NCBI GenBank assembly: GCA_037130535.1
Contig: JBAXSU010000001.1
Coordinates: forward strand, 1-64,000
Origin: VFMC01 sp037130535
GTDB lineage: Bacteria; Actinomycetota; Acidimicrobiia; Acidimicrobiales; Ilumatobacteraceae
DNA: 64,000 bases
Direction of reading: 5' to 3'
Shown: positions 24,823-32,928 of the stretch, one piece after another
Numbering within the stretch: position 1 is the stretch's first letter
Layout of the letters: every line of letters begins with the position of its first letter
Program-made: the position numbers and the translations under genes
Notes under the pieces: model-generated
The model's database searches: none
Seen by the model: the letters and a program-made list of their open reading frames with translations, nothing else
Told to the model about the DNA's origin: nothing

Positions 24823-25499
24823 GCATGCCCTTCTACGTCGCGCCCGAACAGGTGATGAAGGACCGGGCCGACTACGCCCGCAAAGGCATCGCCCGCGGCC
24901 GCGCCCTCGTGGCCGTGCGGTACGTCGACGGCATCGCCCTCGTGGCCGAGAACCCGTCGAACACCCTGCGCAAGATCAGCGAGATCTACGACCGCATCGC
25001 CTTCGCCGGCGTCGGAAAGTACAACGAGTTCGACCAACTCCGTGTGGCCGGTGTGCGCGCCGCCGACCTGAAGGGTTTCCAGTACTCGCGCGACGACGTC
25101 GATGCGCGCAGCCTGGCCAACCAGTACGCACAGATCCTCGGCCAGATCTTCACCCACGAGATGAAGCCGATGGAGGTCGAGATCCTCGTCGCCGAGGTGG
25201 GCGCCAATGGCGCCGACGACCAACTGTTCCACATCCTCTACGACGGCACCGTCATGGACGAACGACAGTTCAGCGTGCTCGGCGGCGATGCCGAATCGAT
25301 CACCGGTCGACTCCGCGAGCTCGACCACGCCGAGCTGTCGCTCGGTGCCGCCCTCGTGGCTGCCACCAGCGCTCTCAGCGGACCCGATCGCACCCTGAAG
25401 GCCGAAGACCTCGAGGTGGCGGTGCTGGCCCGCAGCAACGGGCGGCGCTGCTTCCGGCGCCTCGCCGACGACGAGGTCGCGGCGCTCCTGGCGGGCTGA
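24819..25499 (+). CDS. prcA: Proteasome alpha subunit
   Basis: A 226-residue outer-ring subunit. The N-terminal segment (PFYVAPEQVMKDRADYARKGIARGRA) forms the gate and the docking surface for the Mpa C-terminus. The alpha fold follows, without a catalytic threonine. It is translationally coupled to prcB by a four-base overlap, ensuring equal amounts. The next gene starts two bases after its stop, so the 5-oxoprolinase genes are joined to the proteasome operon. Confidence 0.95.
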   Translation: MSMPFYVAPEQVMKDRADYARKGIARGRALVAVRYVDGIALVAENPSNTLRKISEIYDRIAFAGVGKYNEFDQLRVAGVRAADLKGFQYSRDDVDARSLANQYAQILGQIFTHEMKPMEVEILVAEVGANGADDQLFHILYDGTVMDERQFSVLGGDAESITGRLRELDHAELSLGAALVAATSALSGPDRTLKAEDLEVAVLARSNGRRCFRRLADDEVAALLAG

Positions 25500-25501
25500 C
25501 G

Positions 25502-26224
25502 GTGCGGCCGATCGACCTGAACGCCGACGTCGGCGAGAGCTTCGGTCGGTGGACGCTCGGCGACGACGAGGCCCTGATGGGCATCATCACCTCGGCCAAC
25601 GTGGCCTGCGGCTTCCATGCCGGCGACCCGTCCACCATCCGGCGCACCTGCGCATCTGCAGTTCGCCACGGGGTGGCCATCGGGGCGCAGGTGTCGTACC
25701 CCGATCTGGTCGGCTTCGGACGGCGGTTCATCGACATCGATCCCGGTGAGCTCGCCGACGCCGTGGTGTACCAGATCGGTGCCCTCGACGCGCTGGCCCG
25801 GGTGGAGGGCGGCCGGGTGGCGTATGTGAAGCCGCACGGTGCGCTGTACCACGCCGTGCAGCACCACCAGGCGCAGGCCGAGGCGGTAGCTGCGGCGGTG
25901 AATGCCGTCGACTCCTCGCTGGCGCTGCTGGGCATGGCCGATACCGCACTCGAGCACCACGCCGTCGGCTCTGGGCTGCGATACGTGCTCGAGGGCTTCG
26001 CCGACCGCGGCTACGACGCCGACGGCAGGCTGATTCCGCGTGGGCAGCCGGGGGCGCTGCTCACCGATGCCGCCGCGGTGGCCGAGCAGGCCGTCGAACT
26101 GCTCAGCTGGCGTGTCGAGTCGATCTGCGTGCACAGCGATACCCCCGGTGCGGCGGCGCTGGCATCGGCGGCACGGCGTGCGCTCGAAGGCGTCGGAGCC
26201 GTGGTCGCCTCGTTCGTCGGGTGA
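25502..26224 (+). CDS. pxpA: 5-oxoprolinase subunit A (LamB/YcsF family)
   Basis: This 240-residue protein opens with IDLNADVGESFGRW and contains NVACGFHAGDPSTI and VKPHGALYH, hallmarks of the LamB/YcsF family. PxpA works with PxpB and PxpC to hydrolyse 5-oxoproline (pyroglutamate) to glutamate using ATP. GTG at 25502 is two bases after the prcA stop. 5-Oxoproline forms spontaneously from glutamine and from N-terminal Gln or Glu of peptides, a possible link to proteasomal peptide turnover. Confidence 0.92.
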   Translation: MRPIDLNADVGESFGRWTLGDDEALMGIITSANVACGFHAGDPSTIRRTCASAVRHGVAIGAQVSYPDLVGFGRRFIDIDPGELADAVVYQIGALDALARVEGGRVAYVKPHGALYHAVQHHQAQAEAVAAAVNAVDSSLALLGMADTALEHHAVGSGLRYVLEGFADRGYDADGRLIPRGQPGALLTDAAAVAEQAVELLSWRVESICVHSDTPGAAALASAARRALEGVGAVVASFVG

Positions 26225-26228
26225 CGCA

Positions 26229-26864
26229 GTGACGCAACCTGCTTCGACCGTGCGGCTGCTGCCGTACGGACCGTCCGCCGTGCTGGCCGAGTACGACGAC
26301 CTCGATACCGTGCTGGCCGTGGCTCAGCGTGTGCGCGATCTCGCGCTGGCCGGTGTGGTCGAGGTGGTGCCCGCGATGCGCACGGTACTGGTGGTGTTCG
26401 ATGGGCCGGTGGCGCTCGACAGCACCGACCGGCGGGCCGTGGCAGCAGCCCTCGCCGACACCAGCCGGGTGCCGCAGCGACCGGGCCCGCTGGTGACGGT
26501 GCCGGTGGTCTACGACGGTGCCGACCTGGCCGAGGTGGCCGAGCGCACCGGGTGCACCGAGGCCGAGGTGGTGGCCCTGCACTGTTCGGCCGAGTACCGC
26601 GTCGCGTTCTGCGGGTTCATGCCCGGTTTCGCCTATCTGCTCGGCCTGCCGGCCGAACTGCACCTCCCGCGCCGCAGCACCCCGCGCACCCGCGTGCCCG
26701 CCGGCTCGGTCGCCATTGCGGCCGACTTCTCGGCCGTGTACCCCTCGGCCAGCCCCGGTGGATGGCATCTGCTCGGCACCACCGATCTGGTGCTCTGGGA
26801 CGAGTCACTCCCTACGCCAGCAGTGCTGGTTCCCGGAATGCGCGTGCGGTTCGAGGCGAGATGA
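26229..26864 (+). CDS. pxpB: 5-oxoprolinase subunit B (KipI family)
   Basis: A 211-residue KipI-type protein. Family signatures are LPYGPSAVLAEY at the start, CGFMPGFAYLLGLP, and the ending region PGGWHLLGTTDLVLWD. It forms the ATP-dependent 5-oxoprolinase with PxpA and PxpC. In Bacillus the KipI relative inhibits a sporulation kinase, a role not expected here. GTG at 26229 lies four bases after pxpA; the 3' end overlaps pxpC by ATGA. Confidence 0.92.
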   Translation: MTQPASTVRLLPYGPSAVLAEYDDLDTVLAVAQRVRDLALAGVVEVVPAMRTVLVVFDGPVALDSTDRRAVAAALADTSRVPQRPGPLVTVPVVYDGADLAEVAERTGCTEAEVVALHCSAEYRVAFCGFMPGFAYLLGLPAELHLPRRSTPRTRVPAGSVAIAADFSAVYPSASPGGWHLLGTTDLVLWDESLPTPAVLVPGMRVRFEAR

Positions 26865-27679
26865 CTGCTGGCGGCGATGCAACGCCACACCTCGTCGTCG
26901 AGGAAGCCGGGATCGCCACCTCGCTCCGCGACGGCGGCCGAATCGGCCTGGCGCACCTCGGACGAAGCAGGGGAGGAGCGGTCGACCGCGACGCCTTGCG
27001 CCTCGCCAACCGTTTGGTGGGGAACACCGCCGATGCCCCGGCCTTCGAGACCTCGGGTGGGCTCGTCGTGGTCGTCGAGCGGGCGGTGCTGGTGGCGGTG
27101 ACGGGAAGCCAGGTCGACCTCGCCGTGTCGGGCGGCCCGCCACTCGGCTGGGGGGTGGCCACCGCGCTCCCGGCGGGCGCCGTGCTGCGAATCGGTCGAC
27201 TCCGCGGCGGTGCACGCGTGTACCTGGCGGTGCGCGGCGGGGCGCGATCCGACGCTCTCGCCGATGGGGTCTGGCTGGCCGACGTGCCCGTCGTCGGTGA
27301 GCCCTCGCCGGTGGCGGCCGTGCCGCGACCACTCGACCGGCCGGTGAGGCTGTGGCCCGGACCACGTCTCGACTGGTTCGAACCAGAGGCCTGGCAGACG
27401 CTCACCTCGAGCCGCTTCACGGTGGGCGCCGACAGCGACCGTGTCGGTGTGCGGCTCACCGGCACCGGTATTCGCGCTGTCGGCCGCGGCGAGCTGCCCT
27501 CCGAGGGTCTGGTCGAGGGCGCCGTACAGGTGCCGCCCGACGGTCGCCCCATCGTGATGCTGGCCGATCATCCGGTCACCGGCGGCTACCCGGTCATCGC
27601 CATCGTCGACCGCGCCGATCTCGAGGTGATCGCCCAGACACCACCGGGCGACTCTGTCGGCTTCGAGGCCGCACGCTGA
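26861..27679 (+). CDS. pxpC: 5-oxoprolinase subunit C (KipA/biotin-dependent carboxylase-like family)
   Basis: A 272-residue protein of the AHS2/KipA family. Recognisable segments are DGGRIGLAHLGRSRGGAVDRDALRLANRLVGN, YLAVRGG and GAVQVPPDGRPIVMLADHPVTGGYPVIA. It completes the three-subunit 5-oxoprolinase. At 272 residues it is somewhat shorter than the common 290-330. It is coupled to pxpB by overlap. pafA follows after 53 bases with its own -10 element. Confidence 0.92.
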   Translation: MTAGGDATPHLVVEEAGIATSLRDGGRIGLAHLGRSRGGAVDRDALRLANRLVGNTADAPAFETSGGLVVVVERAVLVAVTGSQVDLAVSGGPPLGWGVATALPAGAVLRIGRLRGGARVYLAVRGGARSDALADGVWLADVPVVGEPSPVAAVPRPLDRPVRLWPGPRLDWFEPEAWQTLTSSRFTVGADSDRVGVRLTGTGIRAVGRGELPSEGLVEGAVQVPPDGRPIVMLADHPVTGGYPVIAIVDRADLEVIAQTPPGDSVGFEAAR

Positions 27680-27719
27680 TCGCCTCGTGCGACTGGGGTG
27701 CCGCGGAGTTGGGCGAGGC

Positions 27720-27725
27720 TAGGTT
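27720..27725 (+). promoter_or_regulatory. Predicted -10 element of pafA
   Basis: TAGGTT seven bases before the ATG at 27733, leaderless spacing; the same hexamer as in front of mpa. Confidence 0.45.
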
Positions 27726-27732
27726 GTCGGGC

Positions 27733-29091
27733 ATGGAGCGGCGTATCTTCGGGCTCGAGAACGAATATGGCGTCACCTGCACGTTGCGCGGCCAACGCCG
27801 CCTCAGCCCCGACGAGGTGGCCCGCTACCTGTTCCGGAAGGTGGTCAGCTGGGGTCGCAGCAGCAACGTGTTCCTGCAGAACGGCGCCCGGCTGTACCTC
27901 GACGTCGGCTCGCACCCCGAGTACGCCACCCCCGAGTGCGACAGCATCTACGACGTCGTGGTGCACGACAAGGCCGGCGAACGCATCCTCGAGAGCCTGC
28001 TCGACAGCGCCGAACAACGCCTGCGCGAAGAGGGCATCCGCGGCACGGTGTACCTGTTCAAGAACAACACCGACTCAGCCGGCAACAGCTACGGCTGCCA
28101 CGAGAACTACCTCACCAGTCGCGACGATGATCTGGGGCACTACGCCGAGGTGCTCATCCCGTTCCTGGTCAGCCGCCAGATCTACACCGGCGCCGGCAAG
28201 GTGCTGCAGACCGCGCGGGGCCCGCTGTACTCCATCGCCCAGCGCGCCGAACACATCTGGGAAGGCGTGTCGAGCGCCACCACCCGCAGCCGCCCCATCA
28301 TCAACACCCGCGACGAACCCCACGCCGATGCCGAGCGCTATCGCCGCCTTCATGTCATCGTCGGCGACTCGAACATGAGCGAGTACTCCACCTTCGTGAA
28401 GGTGGGGGCGGCGGCGTGCATGCTGCGCATGCTGGAGGATCCGTCAGTGGTGCTGCGCGACATGACGCTCGAGAACCCCATCCGGGCCATCCGCGACATC
28501 AGCCACGACACGACCTGCCGTCGTCGGGTGCGCCTGGCCAACGGTCGCGAGGTGAGTGCCCTCGACATCCAGCGCGAGTACCTCGACCGAGCGCTCCGCT
28601 ACGCCGATACCAAGGGGTTCCCACCCCTCGAACAGAGGGCGCTCGAAATGTGGGAACACTGCATCACCACCATCGAGAACGACCCGCTGAAACTCGACCG
28701 CGAGGTCGACTGGGTCATCAAGTACCGGCTCATCGAAGCCTTTCGGGCCCGCCATGACCTGTCGCTCGGCGACGCGCGGGTGCAGTTGCTCGACCTGCAG
28801 TACCACGACATCAGCAGGGCCCGCAGCCCGTTCTACAAACTGCAGGACCGTGGCCTGGTCGAACGGGTGTGCACCGATGCCGACATCGACACTGCTGTCG
28901 ATGTGCCGCCGCAGACCACCCGGGCCCGTCTGCGTGGTGAGTTCATCAAGAAGGCCAAGGAGCGCAAGCGCGACTACACCGTCGACTGGGTGCACCTGAA
29001 GCTCAACGATCAGGCCCAACGCACCGTGCTGTGCAAAGACCCGTTCAAGAGCCGCGACGAGCGGGTCGAAAAGCTCATCGCTTCCCTCTGA
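27733..29091 (+). CDS. pafA: Pup-protein ligase PafA
   Basis: This 452-residue glutamine-synthetase-like ligase attaches Pup to lysines of target proteins. It begins MERRIFGLENEYGV with the ATP/metal-binding Glu residues, then VGSHPEYATPEC, NNTDSAGNSYGCHENY and INTRDEPHADAERYRRLHVIVGD. It lacks the extra loop found in Dop. ATG at 27733 matches the family N-terminus; earlier in-frame sequence runs into pxpC. Placement after pxpABC and not beside prcA is unusual, and no pafB/pafC pair follows. Confidence 0.96.
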   Translation: MERRIFGLENEYGVTCTLRGQRRLSPDEVARYLFRKVVSWGRSSNVFLQNGARLYLDVGSHPEYATPECDSIYDVVVHDKAGERILESLLDSAEQRLREEGIRGTVYLFKNNTDSAGNSYGCHENYLTSRDDDLGHYAEVLIPFLVSRQIYTGAGKVLQTARGPLYSIAQRAEHIWEGVSSATTRSRPIINTRDEPHADAERYRRLHVIVGDSNMSEYSTFVKVGAAACMLRMLEDPSVVLRDMTLENPIRAIRDISHDTTCRRRVRLANGREVSALDIQREYLDRALRYADTKGFPPLEQRALEMWEHCITTIENDPLKLDREVDWVIKYRLIEAFRARHDLSLGDARVQLLDLQYHDISRARSPFYKLQDRGLVERVCTDADIDTAVDVPPQTTRARLRGEFIKKAKERKRDYTVDWVHLKLNDQAQRTVLCKDPFKSRDERVEKLIASL

Positions 29092-29104
29092 GCCGCCGAC
29101 AGCG

Positions 29105-30166
29105 ATGACCACGTTCCGCACCCACCGCGTGGTCGACATGCTCGCCGAGCGTCCCGGTCTGCAGCGGGTGGCCCTCGACGACGGCAGCCGTGCCTACGCG
29201 CTCACCCAGCTCACGGGCACCGTGGCGGTGGACGACGAGGTGGTGGTGAACACCACGGCGGTCGACCTCGGACTCGGCACCGGCGGGTGGCATGTCGTGC
29301 ACTGGAACCTGTCGCGGCGCGAACTGCACCAGCCCGGTCCCGGTCACATCATGAAGGTGCGGTACACCAGCCTGCAGGCCGACACTGGGGCTGCCGAAGA
29401 GCATCTCGACACCGGAGCAACGGGGGAGAGCACCTCGGCACTGCCGCACCTCGGTGGCGTCCCGGTGCTGGTGGGCAGTCTGCACAGCCAGTTGGGTGTG
29501 GCCGCCGCAGTGGCCCATGCCCAGCGGCCCGGGTTGCGGGTGGTGTACGTGATGACCGATGGGGCAGCCCTGCCCATTGCCTTGAGCGACCTCGTCCACG
29601 AGTTGCGAACACGCGGTCTGCTGCACGCCACCATCACTGCCGGCCACGCGTTCGGCGGCGACCTCGAAGCCGTCAGCACCGCGTCGGCGTTGCAGTTGGC
29701 TGTCGAACAGGCCGCTGCCGAGCTGGTGGTGTGCCTGATGGGCCCGGGCGTGGTGGGTACCGCCAGCGCTCTCGGCACCACTGCTGTGGAAGTGGCCTCC
29801 ATCGCAACCGCTGCGTCGCAACTGGGGGCGCGACCGGTGGTGATGGTGCGCGCCAGCGACGGCGACGCCCGCCCTCGACATCGCGGCCTCAGCCATCACA
29901 CCCGCACCGCGCTAGCACTCACGCCGGTACCGGTCGACGTGGTGCTGCCGAGCGAATTGGTCGCAATGGCGGCCGACCTGTCGCCGCATCAGGTGGTGGT
30001 GACCGATGCCCCCGATGTCGCCGCCGTGCTCGAGCAGTACCGGTTGCGGGTGACGACGATGGGCCGCGGACCGCTCGACGACCCACTGTTCTTCGCTGCG
30101 GCAGGTGCTGCCACCAGCCATGCGGTGTCGCTCATCGCTGGGCCGGATACCGTGTCGGGCGCATGA
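29105..30166 (+). CDS. DUF3866 family protein
   Basis: A 353-residue soluble protein matching the actinobacterial DUF3866 family: an N-terminal region with VVVNTTAVDLGLGTGGWHVVHWNL and MKVRYTSLQ, then a Rossmann-like body (PVLVGSLHSQLGVAAAV, VVYVMTDGAALPI, HATITAGHAFGGDLEAV). The function is unknown. It lies 13 bases after pafA and overlaps the signal peptidase gene by ATGA, so it is part of the same transcript. Confidence 0.75.
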   Translation: MTTFRTHRVVDMLAERPGLQRVALDDGSRAYALTQLTGTVAVDDEVVVNTTAVDLGLGTGGWHVVHWNLSRRELHQPGPGHIMKVRYTSLQADTGAAEEHLDTGATGESTSALPHLGGVPVLVGSLHSQLGVAAAVAHAQRPGLRVVYVMTDGAALPIALSDLVHELRTRGLLHATITAGHAFGGDLEAVSTASALQLAVEQAAAELVVCLMGPGVVGTASALGTTAVEVASIATAASQLGARPVVMVRASDGDARPRHRGLSHHTRTALALTPVPVDVVLPSELVAMAADLSPHQVVVTDAPDVAAVLEQYRLRVTTMGRGPLDDPLFFAAAGAATSHAVSLIAGPDTVSGA

Positions 30167-30768
30167 GCGAATACCCCCAGAGTGACGACGCTGCTGTCAC
30201 CGAACCCGGCGAGGCGGTGGCGTCTCCGCGGCGGCGGCGCAAGTTGAACCCGCTCGTCGAGTGGGTCGTCGTCGTGGTCGTCGCCATCTCGTCGGCGTTG
30301 CTGGTGCGTGCCTATGTCGTGCAGCAGTTCGCCGTCGAGGGCCAGTCGATGCTGAGCACCCTCCACGACGGCGACCGGGTGCTGGTGAACCGGCTGAGCT
30401 ACCGCTTGCACGACCCGCGACGCGGCGACGTGGTGGTGCTGCAGCGATTCGATGCCGTGAGCGAAGAACGCGACCTCATCAAGCGCGTCATCGGGCTTCC
30501 CGGCGAGTCCGTAGAGTTCCGCGCCTGCACGGTGTACATCAACGGGGCGCCGCTCACCGAGCCCTATATCGACCCGGTGGTGCAGGCACGCGATGGCTGC
30601 GGCGGCGACCAGATCGCCCTCGTCGTGCCCGACAACACGGTGTTCGTGTTGGGCGACCACCGCGGCCAGTCGAGCGACAGTCGGGCATTCGGTCCGGTGG
30701 CCGAGAGCATGCTCATCGGCCGGGCGTTCGTCATCATGTGGCCTGTGGGCGACTGGGCCTGGCTCTGA
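30163..30768 (+). CDS. lepB: Signal peptidase I
   Basis: This 201-residue membrane protease cleaves signal peptides from exported proteins. A basic, proline-containing N-terminus leads into one membrane span (about residues 33-52). The catalytic serine is S62 (EGQSMLSTL) and the general-base lysine K107 (LIKRVIGLPGE). The C-terminal box GDHRGQSSDSRAFG is intact. It overlaps the DUF3866 gene and is near tatA and tatC, making a small secretion cluster. Confidence 0.93.
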   Translation: MSEYPQSDDAAVTEPGEAVASPRRRRKLNPLVEWVVVVVVAISSALLVRAYVVQQFAVEGQSMLSTLHDGDRVLVNRLSYRLHDPRRGDVVVLQRFDAVSEERDLIKRVIGLPGESVEFRACTVYINGAPLTEPYIDPVVQARDGCGGDQIALVVPDNTVFVLGDHRGQSSDSRAFGPVAESMLIGRAFVIMWPVGDWAWL

Positions 30769-30781
30769 CCGACGCGGTCGC

Positions 30782-31513
30782 TCAGCGGTGTCGGCGGGGC
30801 AGACCCACTTCGTTCTGGTACGCATCGACCATCCGGTCGACCCAGTCGCTGTACACGGCGTCGAGGCCCATGCGCAGGGCCGGCCGCAGGACCTCGTCGT
30901 GCTGCATGTCCCAGCCGAAGGCCACTCGCCGGAAGCGGTGGAACAGCGCGACTAGTCCACCGTTCCAATCAGTGTGGTGCAGGTTGATGCCGTCGATGCC
31001 TTCGTTCGCCAGCAGCGATGCACGGCGCTCGGGCCCCTCCTTGATTCGGGCCAGACGAGTGGAGTCGACGAGCCGGACGCCTTGGCTGCGCAGAGGCAGC
31101 AGCGTCTCCCACTGCGGTGCGCACAGCCACAGGCGTTCGAGCATGTCGGGTGCGGCCTCGCGGGTGAGGTCGATGACCGCCTGGCCGGTGCCGGGCGCCT
31201 TCAGGTCGAGCGACAGGTCGAACCCGGTGCCACACTCCGCGTAGAGCTCGCCCAGGGTGGGGATGTGCGCTGGCAGATCGACCCGGGCGACCTCGCCGAT
31301 GGGTCGCTTGCGCAGTCGGCTGGCCACGAAGCCGTCGTGGTCGAGCACGGCCACACCGTCGGCGGTGAGCCACACATCGCTCTCGAGGCCGTTCGCGCCC
31401 AGCCGGAGCGCCAGGGAGAACGCCTCAAGGGTGTTCTCGGGAGCGTGGGCCCGGGCCCCGCGGTGGGCGAAGGCGATGGGGTCGTCGAGCAGGGAGGGAA
31501 GCCGTTGCTGCAC
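30782..31513 (-). CDS. glpQ: Glycerophosphodiester phosphodiesterase
   Basis: A 243-residue GDPD-family TIM-barrel enzyme. Catalytic motifs are AHRGARAHAPENTLEAF (His, Arg, Glu) and ESDVWLTADGVAVLDHDG (metal Asp and second His). It splits glycerophosphodiesters to glycerol-3-phosphate and an alcohol. No signal peptide is visible, so it is probably cytoplasmic. GTG at 31513 is chosen because it begins just before the catalytic domain and has a CACACT hexamer six bases upstream. It is convergent with lepB and divergent from tatA. Confidence 0.87.
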   Translation of the reverse strand: MQQRLPSLLDDPIAFAHRGARAHAPENTLEAFSLALRLGANGLESDVWLTADGVAVLDHDGFVASRLRKRPIGEVARVDLPAHIPTLGELYAECGTGFDLSLDLKAPGTGQAVIDLTREAAPDMLERLWLCAPQWETLLPLRSQGVRLVDSTRLARIKEGPERRASLLANEGIDGINLHHTDWNGGLVALFHRFRRVAFGWDMQHDEVLRPALRMGLDAVYSDWVDRMVDAYQNEVGLPRRHR

Positions 31514-31570
31514 CCCGCCAGTGTGCCACCCGCGCGTGGGCGTCGCTGCTGAACCAGCGGGCCGTTCTTC

Positions 31571-31576
31571 TAGACT
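31571..31576 (+). promoter_or_regulatory. Predicted -10 element of tatA-tatC
   Basis: TAGACT six bases before the GTG at 31583, leaderless spacing. Confidence 0.45.
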
Positions 31577-31582
31577 TGCCGC

Positions 31583-32110
31583 GTGTTCAATTTCTCCGGC
31601 AGCGAGATCGTCTTTCTGCTCCTGCTGGCGTTGATCATCCTCGGACCAGAGAAGCTGCCCGACGCCATCCGGTCGTTCGGCAAGACGTATGCCGAGTTCA
31701 AGAAGATGACCACGGGCTTCCAGAGCGAGTTGAAGAACGCGCTCGACGAGCCGATGCGCGAAATGCGCGAAACCGCCGATGCGTTCAAGCAAGCAGCGTC
31801 GTTCGACATCGCGGCCGACATGCTCGAGGGCAAGATGCCGGTTGCAGCGCCGACGACCGAGAACGACACCGGCGGCGCGGCTCCGCCCATCGCGGCACCT
31901 CCTCCGAAGGAGGTGTGGACTGCTCATGAGCAGGTGGGTGCTGCACCGGCTCCAGGCCCCGAGCCGAGCGCCGTTACGGCCGACCCCGACCTGTCGATGC
32001 TCGACAGCGTGGTGATGGACCGCGATCACACGTACCAGCCCCCGTCACCGGCCGAGGCCCCATCCGCCGGCGTTGGCGAGGTCGACAACGGTGAGGCCGA
32101 CGCATCGTGA
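31583..32110 (+). CDS. tatA: Twin-arginine translocase TatA/TatB-type subunit
   Basis: A 175-residue protein with a short N-terminal membrane span (SEIVFLLLLALIILGPEKLPD), the LGPEKLP hinge, an amphipathic helix, and a long acidic Pro/Ala-rich tail. The Glu in the span and the longer tail are more like TatB than TatA. It forms the pore or receptor with TatC for folded proteins. The GTG start overlaps nothing upstream; the end overlaps tatC (GTGA). Confidence 0.9.
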   Translation: MFNFSGSEIVFLLLLALIILGPEKLPDAIRSFGKTYAEFKKMTTGFQSELKNALDEPMREMRETADAFKQAASFDIAADMLEGKMPVAAPTTENDTGGAAPPIAAPPPKEVWTAHEQVGAAPAPGPEPSAVTADPDLSMLDSVVMDRDHTYQPPSPAEAPSAGVGEVDNGEADAS

Positions 32111-32916
32111 AGAACCCGTTCAAACGCGCCGAACGGGCACAGGTGAAGACGCCCGAGGATCAGATGACCCTCACCGATCACCTGGCCGAACTGCGCACAC
32201 GCATCATCCGCGCCCTGCTGGCCGTGGTGGTGGGCGTCGTCATCATCCTCGCCTTGTACAACCCGGTCATGGACTTCCTGCTCGAGCCATACCGGCAGTT
32301 GTGCGCCCTGAAGCCGCAGTTCTGCGAGCTGAGCAATGGCAACGTCATCTCGACGGCTCCGCTCGAGGGCTTCAGCACCCGGCTCTCCATCGCCACCTAC
32401 GGCGGCATCATCATCGCCCTACCGGTGCTGATGTGGCAGCTCTGGCGGTTCATCGTGCCGGCGCTGCACGCCAAGGAGAAGAAGTACGCCATCCCGTTCA
32501 TCCTCTGTTCGGTGGCGCTGTTCCTGTTGGGTGGGTACATCGCGTACTGGACGCTCGAGAAGGCGCTCGACTTCCTCATCTCGTGGTCGGGCGAAAGTGT
32601 GCAGTCGATCTTCCGGGTGAGCGAATACGTGCGCCTCGTGGGCCTCATGGTCGCTGCCTTCGGCATTGCGTTCGAGTTCCCGGTGCTGCTGGTGTTCCTG
32701 CAGCTCGTCGGCGTGCTCACCCCGCAGACGCTCATCAAGGGCTGGCGGTACGCCATCCTCGTCATCTTCGTCATCGCCGCGGTCATCACACCGAGCGGCG
32801 ACCCGTACAGCATGATGGCTCTTGCCCTGCCGATGACGTTCTTCTACCTCATCGCCGTGCTCATCGGGTACATCATCCAGAAGCGGAAACGGGCTGCACA
32901 GACAGCCGCGACCTGA
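32107..32916 (+). CDS. tatC: Sec-independent protein translocase TatC
   Basis: A 269-residue membrane protein with six predicted spans. The cytoplasmic N-terminus has the signal-peptide recognition segment DHLAELRTRIIRALLAV; later APLEGFSTRLSIATYGG and the loop with FRVSEYVRL are typical. TatC recognises twin-arginine signal peptides. It starts at GTG 32107 within the end of tatA and is followed after 12 bases by helY, the same order as in mycobacteria. Confidence 0.95.
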   Translation: MKNPFKRAERAQVKTPEDQMTLTDHLAELRTRIIRALLAVVVGVVIILALYNPVMDFLLEPYRQLCALKPQFCELSNGNVISTAPLEGFSTRLSIATYGGIIIALPVLMWQLWRFIVPALHAKEKKYAIPFILCSVALFLLGGYIAYWTLEKALDFLISWSGESVQSIFRVSEYVRLVGLMVAAFGIAFEFPVLLVFLQLVGVLTPQTLIKGWRYAILVIFVIAAVITPSGDPYSMMALALPMTFFYLIAVLIGYIIQKRKRAAQTAAT

Positions 32917-32928
32917 CACGATGCACCT

